NCBI GenBank assembly: GCA_016281165.1
Contig: JAEEIC010000024.1
Location: forward strand, 1-7,886
Direction: 5' to 3'
DNA: 7,886 nt
DNA from: Bacillota bacterium
GTDB lineage: Bacteria > Bacillota > Clostridia > Peptostreptococcales > Anaerovoracaceae
Shown: positions 5,101-7,886 of the stretch, in pieces
How positions within the stretch are numbered: position 1 is the stretch's first letter
How the letters are laid out: every line of letters starts with the position of its first letter
Notes under the pieces: generated by a model
Seen by the model: the letters and a program-made list of their open reading frames with translations, nothing else
Told to the model about the DNA's origin: nothing
Database searches by the model: none
Program-made: the position numbers and the translations under genes

Positions 5101-7886
5101 CCGTCGGCGAGGAGCCTGACGGTGACGGAATCGCCGCTGTGATCCTTGCTGTCGGCCCATTCCTTGCGTACGCGGAACTGGGTGTACTGCTGATCGCCGG
5201 TGGTCTTCCACAGGTTGGTCATCAGGCTCATGTTGGAGTAGCATCCGCCTCTCTCGAGGTAGAAGAACCTCAGCTGGTGCCAGCCCTTGCCGTTGTTCTC
5301 CCACTCCTTATCCACGCGCTGGAATATCTTCTTGAGAGTGGAGCTGGTGCCGATAGTCTCGGGGACCACCGTATCGCTCTCGTAAGGTACCATGTCTACC
5401 GCGTCCTCGACGGTGACCCTGCCGGTGGAGAAGTTGATCTCGCCGCCGACAGGCCTGTGCAGGCCGCCGATATCCAGGACCAGCACGTCGTCGATGAACA
5501 CCCAGACGTCGTCGTCGCCGCTGAACTTGAAGATCAGGTCTTCGCCGTCGATCTGGCCGCTGGCCGGGATGTAGAAGTTGCAGTCCAGGGTGAGACCGTG
5601 CTGGTGGTCGTAGCCCTCGATGCCCTGTTCGGCCAGGTCGTCGGTCGGAGCCACGTTGTACTTGCCCTCGTCCCAGTCGTCGAAGGGGTAGTAGCCTACG
5701 TTGATCTTCTCTTCGGTGATCTGGTTCTCGGGATTGGTCATATTGACCTGATAAGTCCCGTCGTAGAGCTCGAACTCGTTGGTCTCGGGAACGTAGTGGG
5801 CGTAATTGATATCGCTGTCGAACCAGTAATTGCCCAGCTCGTCCTTCTGGAACAGGTGATTGACGTCCTTATAGACGGTCTTCTGGCCTTCGACGTCCTC
5901 GGGCTTGAAGAGCACTGACAGGTTCTGGCTGCCGAAATCCGTCATGACCGGATATTTTGTCTTGTCGTCGGGATCGCTGCTGTCGGCCTCGAGCATGTTC
6001 TTCACTATTCCCTGACGGGCGGTGGGACCGCCGGTGAACATGTTGGAATTGCCGCTGAGCACGTCGGGGCCGCCGTGTCCGTAGAACTTCAGGTTGCTGA
6101 CGTCGTTGATGCCGCCTAAAGACCAGTTGCCGCCCTGATTGGCCCAGCGGTCTCCGAACTGCCACCAGTCGGACGCGATGTGATAGTCGAACAGATTGAT
6201 CTTTATGCCGTTGCTGGAGCTGTCATAGGTCACGTCGGGCTCGCAGCCGTCGTTGTCCTCGGCATGTTCGAGCTTCGCGGGCGGAACGGCCTCTATGGTG
6301 AACTTGCCTTCGGCGTGTCCGTCGCTGAACTGGGCGGTCATGGTATGCTCTCCGATGAAGGCTTCCTCGAGCCAGTCGGCGGAGAGGGAGATGTCGACGC
6401 TGCCCGCGGTCGCGGTGTAGAACTCCTCGGAGAAGTCCCTGCCGTCCATCTGCAGGCCGGTGAACCTTTCGAAGCTCAGCTCGTCGTTCTCGGCGCGCTT
6501 GATGGTGAACTTAAGGTCTTCGGTATCCTCGTGCCTGGTCCAGACCGCGCCGTCTCCTTCGGTGAATTCGTATTCAGCCTCGACGACCTCGATATCGAAG
6601 CCCGGGGCTCCGGACTGGATGACCTCGTAGACCGGTCCGTCCGCTTCCTTGAAGTTGGAGGCGGAGATCTCGTGGCTGCTCAGGTAAGCGGTGCCGGAGA
6701 CTACCGATCCGTCCAGGATGATGCTTACATGTCTTTCTCCGAGAGTCCTGTCGGAGCTGTCGAAGTCGATATCGAATTCCTCGGGAGCGAGGGTCTCGCC
6801 GCCGACCTTGACGGTCACGGTGGATTTATCCAGCTCTTCTCCCAGCAGGATCTGCTTTTCGGAGCAGCTGACCTCGATCAGCAGCGAGGGCACGGGCCTT
6901 ATATCACTGGGCAGATAATTCGCCCCGCCGCGGTAGGCCTGGAAATTGGGCCCGTTGTCGGTCCAGATCCTGTATACGCAGTAGTTATCGAAAGCGTATG
7001 TGTTCTTGCTGCCGGAAAAACCGCTCTCCGGATGGAAGAGCTCGATCACGGGATCGTCCATGAGGATGATCTCGAAGCGCTGGGCGTTGGAGTTCACATA
7101 TCCGAAAGCGTCGTCTTCGATGAGCTCCGCTCCGGCGGGAACATAGAACACCGCGTGATCGCCGCTGCCCTTGAAGGAGGCCCAGCCTATGATCTTGAAG
7201 GACTCCGGGACGGAGACCTCTTTGATCTTCAGGCACTGCTCGAACATCAGCTGCGTGGTCTTCGTGACTCCCTCTTCCATGACGATGGTCTCCAGGTCCC
7301 TGTTGAACTGGAAGGTCTGGATGCCGTAATCGACGCCGCTGAGCAGGGTCACGTTCTTAAAGCCGCAGACCGCGAAGGCCCTGTCGCCCACGCTCTTGAG
7401 AGCGCCGGGTTCCTCGAGGGTGAAGGTCTTCAGATTGCCGCAGGCCTGGAACGCCTGGTCGGGGATATCCTGCCACGCGGTCTTGACGTTGACTTCCTCA
7501 AGGAAGGGCTGCATCTGGAAGAACTGGCCCAGAGAGTTGTTTTCGTCCTTCTCGGGGGCCGCGTACAGGTTCAGGGTATGGATCTGTGTATATTCATTTG
7601 ATTCGGCGAGGCCGCTGAAGGTGTCGGGCCATCCGGTATAGCTGCCCGAGGGGGTCGCGCCGTTCATGCCTTCGTCCAGCACCGCGAAGAACTGGCCGGT
7701 GGTCTGGCCGCCGTTGAGATACTCGAACGGGGTCGGGTCGGGGATATTGCTGTAGTCCAGCTTGTTCTCCATATCGAAGTAGGCGCTGGACTTCCAGTTG
7801 ACGGTCTTCAGTTTGGTGCAGCCGGAGAATACTCCGCCGTCCAGATAAGTGATGGTCTCGGGGAAGGTGACCTCGGTGAGGCCGCA
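2154..7886 (-). CDS. LPXTG-anchored multidomain surface protein (LRR, fibro-slime, Cna_B repeats), 5'-truncated by the window edge
   Basis: Probable adhesin or stalk protein, covalently attached to peptidoglycan by a sortase. The frame stays open to the right edge, adding 38 codons upstream of the first internal ATG at 7772. That ATG has no Shine-Dalgarno and sits inside leucine-rich-repeat sequence, so the true start and signal peptide are outside. Numbering residue 1 at 7886, the modules are: BspA-type LRRs about 1-284 (motifs such as VFSGCTKLKTV and AFQACGNLKTF); Ig-like 335-407 and 434-533; fibro-slime 561-892, with core FSGDDDVWVF at 788-797 and a late FFYLERGG strand; Cna_B 900-993; unassigned 994-1212; pilin-like isopeptide domain 1213-1405; four Cna_B 1406-1809; Pro-rich linker 1810-1875; LPQTG 1876-1880, membrane helix 1886-1903, and tail RRREKKQ. 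Cna_B units carry the usual Lys near the start (K-V/I-W) and Glu in Y-S/T-V-x-E, consistent with isopeptide bonds. Ends in TAA. The ligand is unknown. Family assignment is confident; adhesion is inferred. Confidence 0.93.
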   Translation of the reverse strand, partial: CGLTEVTFPETITYLDGGVFSGCTKLKTVNWKSSAYFDMENKLDYSNIPDPTPFEYLNGGQTTGQFFAVLDEGMNGATPSGSYTGWPDTFSGLAESNEYTQIHTLNLYAAPEKDENNSLGQFFQMQPFLEEVNVKTAWQDIPDQAFQACGNLKTFTLEEPGALKSVGDRAFAVCGFKNVTLLSGVDYGIQTFQFNRDLETIVMEEGVTKTTQLMFEQCLKIKEVSVPESFKIIGWASFKGSGDHAVFYVPAGAELIEDDAFGYVNSNAQRFEIILMDDPVIELFHPESGFSGSKNTYAFDNYCVYRIWTDNGPNFQAYRGGANYLPSDIRPVPSLLIEVSCSEKQILLGEELDKSTVTVKVGGETLAPEEFDIDFDSSDRTLGERHVSIILDGSVVSGTAYLSSHEISASNFKEADGPVYEVIQSGAPGFDIEVVEAEYEFTEGDGAVWTRHEDTEDLKFTIKRAENDELSFERFTGLQMDGRDFSEEFYTATAGSVDISLSADWLEEAFIGEHTMTAQFSDGHAEGKFTIEAVPPAKLEHAEDNDGCEPDVTYDSSSNGIKINLFDYHIASDWWQFGDRWANQGGNWSLGGINDVSNLKFYGHGGPDVLSGNSNMFTGGPTARQGIVKNMLEADSSDPDDKTKYPVMTDFGSQNLSVLFKPEDVEGQKTVYKDVNHLFQKDELGNYWFDSDINYAHYVPETNEFELYDGTYQVNMTNPENQITEEKINVGYYPFDDWDEGKYNVAPTDDLAEQGIEGYDHQHGLTLDCNFYIPASGQIDGEDLIFKFSGDDDVWVFIDDVLVLDIGGLHRPVGGEINFSTGRVTVEDAVDMVPYESDTVVPETIGTSSTLKKIFQRVDKEWENNGKGWHQLRFFYLERGGCYSNMSLMTNLWKTTGDQQYTQFRVRKEWADSKDHSGDSVTVRLLADGEPYMEGGKEVTAKLSADNDWTYQFTRLPRYSNENDETADTLFPIKYTVEEVPPEGYNPSYTTGGKLIVSRTLWVEAGPEGLEDGGVYALVSNNWTDGDADILLRAGSDALSFRNADIISRNVTDTDGNSWDTVIDMPVPANARFTFQKLEADEETGAPERWIISNNGKNLTLRGANGWWHTYTYVMSVQNGWNQDEQNNYQSELFITPDDSGDTAKISGVQLWGNWAGELVPDPEQYLLLNGDATFGATDNVDWSGHYRFFKAVTEETVVPVAEDLGVINSPAGDLVITKTVEGPKTADHEFVFTITLSGEAEYTYTPDAEIPVEDQTDPEAAPAEAEDAGENGGQNEAPAEGGNEAPAEGGDEGGSGEAETKPAYTDLDTKEEAGSVTENADGTKVLKLKAESVSGTYGDAEFTGGVATVKLKDGEKAVITGIPAGLTWKVAETPRTGYETETEEAEGTIDAEKESNADFVNKVKTVEVPVAKIWNDAEDQDGKRPDSITVKLLANGKEEKTATVEAAEDGSWTYTFEDLPEYDEEGQRFVYTVKEEDVDEYNADNEGKAVYETEYEENGVNIKLVTVKNFYKPSKINVEVTKVWDDDDNKDGKRAGSVTVVLLKDGEKTELTAELSEANEWTHVFEGLDEFRDHGTEIEYSVAELSVEGYTTEIGKSVRIGETTTRLTVTNTHKIETVDIPVEKVWNDDDDKDGIRPKNITVELLANGEKAGNAVTLSGENGWKAVFEDLPVYDNGREIEYSVSELSVKGYTSEVTGGAETGFTVTNTHKALTIDVPVNKVWDDKNDKDRLRPDEITVELLADGEKTGKTLALSGKNGWKGVFEGLEVNKDGKKIVYSVAEEAPEGYFANVTGDAAAGFTVTNSHKVYTPPAGGDDDEPTPAPTPTPTPTPEPAPGPAPEPPEVIGEPDVPLAGPDAPDMPPEVIDEPDVPLAVLPQTGADWLKTVYTALAGVILIAAALLLRRREKKQ
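2157..2261 (-). other. LPQTG cell-wall sorting signal
   Basis: The last 35 residues comprise LPQTG (codons 2261-2247), a short ADWLK spacer, an 18-residue hydrophobic helix and the positive tail RRREKKQ, then TAA. This is the complete tripartite LPXTG signal. A housekeeping class A-type or pilin-type sortase would cleave between Thr and Gly and join the protein to the wall. No sortase gene is in the window. Confidence 0.97.
2262..2459 (-). repeat. Pro/Thr/Glu wall-spanning linker with hexamer and 60-bp-spaced repeats
   Basis: Residues 1810-1875 are dominated by Pro, Thr, Glu, Asp and Ala and probably thread through the peptidoglycan. A run of GGRGTC-like hexamers on the plus strand at 2392-2421 encodes alternating Pro-Thr/Pro-Glu. 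Nearer the anchor, two 39-nt blocks at 2266-2304 and 2326-2364 (60 bp apart, 36 of 39 identical by eye) encode PPEVI-x-EPDVPLA twice. Both are typical slippage or duplication products in wall linkers. Confidence 0.9.
2460..3671 (-). repeat. Array of four consecutive Cna_B repeats
   Basis: The units run 3671-3342 (110 aa), 3341-3036 (102 aa), 3035-2748 (96 aa) and 2747-2460 (96 aa). Each starts with a hydrophobic strand and K-V/I-W, followed by an Asp/Asn-rich loop ending K/Q-D-G/R-x-R, then a S/I-x-T-V-x-L-L strand, W-x-x-x-F-E-x-L, Y-S/T-V-x-E, and a final V-T/K-N strand. This is the Cna_B prealbumin-like fold found in stalks of Gram-positive adhesins and pilins. The last two units have equal length and about 56 of 96 identical residues by eye, suggesting a more recent duplication. 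Confidence 0.92.
3672..4250 (-). other. Pilin-like isopeptide domain with acidic low-complexity insertion
   Basis: Residues 1213-1405. The start GDLVITKTVEG and FVFTITLSGEA, later VKLKDGEKAVITGIPAGLTWKVAE, and the close ADFVNKVK follow the pattern of Gram-positive pilin-like (Spy0128/DUF7601-type) Ig domains: K-T-V, F-x-F-x-x-x-L, L-x-D-G-E, G-x-P-x-G, V-x-E, F-x-N. Lys1219 and the Glu of VAE are candidate isopeptide partners. The domain is interrupted at about 1249-1305 by a Glu/Ala/Gly/Pro-rich stretch containing two EAPAEGG units. The Pfam family name is my best recollection of the pattern and would need a profile search. Confidence 0.65.
4017..4064 (-). repeat. Tandem 24-bp repeat (2 copies) coding for EAPAEGG-x
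   Basis: Two adjacent 24-nt units, 4017-4040 and 4041-4064, are nearly identical and encode eight residues each (EAPAEGG plus N or D). They lie inside the acidic insertion of the pilin-like domain. This is a probable replication-slippage product in a flexible, surface-exposed loop; copy number could vary between strains. Confidence 0.8.
4251..4907 (-). other. Unassigned domain of the surface protein, possibly beta-trefoil-like
   Basis: Residues 994-1212 lie between the isolated Cna_B unit and the pilin-like domain. I do not recognise a named family. Three segments look loosely alike: VYALVSNNW...ILLRAGSD (about 1014-1036), RWIISNNGKNLTLRGANGW, and QYLLLNGDATFGATDNVDW. Each has an aromatic, then L/I-x-x-N/S-x, then a Leu- or Phe-rich strand with Gly and Trp/aromatic after it. 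Such internal three-fold similarity with Trp and Asn would fit a beta-trefoil or related lectin-like fold, but this is speculation from pattern. Confidence 0.4.
4908..5189 (-). other. Isolated Cna_B-type repeat of the surface protein
   Basis: Residues 900-993 begin with VRKEWAD and continue with SVTVRLLADGEP, W-T-Y-Q-F-T-R-L-P and I-K-Y-T-V-E-E, the standard Cna_B pattern. The early Lys and the Glu of YTVEE are the residues expected to take part in an intramolecular isopeptide bond. It follows the fibro-slime domain directly and is separated from the main Cna_B array by two other modules (994-1405). It is more divergent from the array units than they are from each other. Confidence 0.85.
5211..6206 (-). 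other. Fibro-slime (PA14-like) domain of the surface protein
   Basis: Residues 561-892. It opens with INLFDYHIASDWW. The diagnostic core is FSGDDDVWVFIDD followed by LVLDIGGLHRPVGGEINF. It ends with HQLRFFYLERGG and SNMSLMTNL, the late strand usual in this family. The fibro-slime domain (TIGR02148), first recognised in Fibrobacter and related to the PA14 beta-barrel, occurs in large secreted or surface proteins and is suspected of carbohydrate or matrix binding. The central Asp cluster (DDD) occupies the position where PA14 relatives bind calcium. Assignment is by motif; ligand unknown. Confidence 0.87.
6288..6884 (-). other. Two Ig-like beta-sandwich modules of the surface protein
   Basis: Residues 335-407 read like a bacterial Ig-like (Big_3-type) module: the opening strand IEVSCSEKQILLGEELD is followed by TVTVKVGG and a closing strand before SSHEI. 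Residues 434-533 match a second module common in clostridial surface proteins. It has E-G-D-G-A-V-W-T, then F-T-I-K-R, F-x-G-x-x-M-D-G, a Y-T-A-T-A-G-S-V strand, W-L-E-E and G-E-H-T-M near the end. Both probably act as spacers between the LRR tip and the fibro-slime domain. The fold is inferred from pattern only; the exact family of the second module is not certain. Confidence 0.6.
7035..7886 (-). other. BspA-type leucine-rich repeat region (LRR_5-like) of the surface protein
   Basis: Residues 1-284 of the visible protein contain the pattern x-x-A/V-F-x-x-C-x-x-L-K-x-V/F-x-L/V, seen at about 12-31, 142-159, 166-182, 212-226 and 257-275. This is typical of BspA/LRR_5 repeats in surface proteins of gut bacteria, which often mediate binding. 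The first repeat visible at the right edge is already in mid-array, so more repeats are expected upstream. Between about residues 34 and 127 the regular pattern lapses into a sequence rich in Gly, Asn, Thr and Ser before resuming. Repeat boundaries are by eye. Confidence 0.8.

Noticed and set aside
6180..7601. Open frame of about 473 codons on the plus strand
   Set aside because: Antisense shadow of the LRR, Ig-like and fibro-slime start regions; no motif recognised and no start signal. The same applies to 5139-5918.
7770..7772. ATG as the start of the surface protein
   Set aside because: The frame continues open to the window edge with LRR sequence upstream, there is no Shine-Dalgarno, and no signal peptide follows.

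Overview
The window carries two genes, both on the minus strand and both running off an edge. On the right (7886 to 2154) is the 3' 1,910 codons of a very large, multi-domain, cell-wall-anchored surface protein ending in an LPQTG sorting signal. On the left (1986 to 1) is the 5' 662 codons of a polytopic membrane protein of the O-antigen ligase/polymerase (Wzy_C) family. The sequence shows no RNA gene, CRISPR array or mobile element.

The DNA is GC-rich with strong G/C preference at third codon positions. The surface protein combines BspA-type leucine-rich repeats, a fibro-slime domain, Cna_B repeats and a Gram-positive LPXTG anchor. The promoter is a classical TTGACC-17-TATAAT and the ribosome binding site is AAGGAG. 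Together these point to a GC-rich member of the Clostridia, probably from gut or rumen. This is inference; no marker gene is present.

Layout in transcription order (right to left). The surface-protein frame is open to the right edge, so its start and signal peptide lie outside the window. Visible modules are BspA-type leucine-rich repeats, two Ig-like modules, a fibro-slime domain, one Cna_B repeat, a segment I cannot assign, a pilin-like domain split by an acidic low-complexity insertion, four consecutive Cna_B repeats, a Pro/Thr/Glu wall-spanning linker, LPQTG, a membrane helix and a basic tail. A strong intrinsic terminator (13-bp perfect stem) follows the stop codon. The promoter of the next gene starts only a few bases after that stem, so the two genes appear to be separate transcription units packed tightly together.

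The second gene encodes a charged cytoplasmic tail, several membrane helices, a large soluble segment and the Wzy_C signature, and is cut by the left edge. Both products would act at the cell surface: one as a probable wall-bound adhesin or stalk, the other in polymerising or transferring surface glycan. No sequence evidence links them functionally beyond adjacency.
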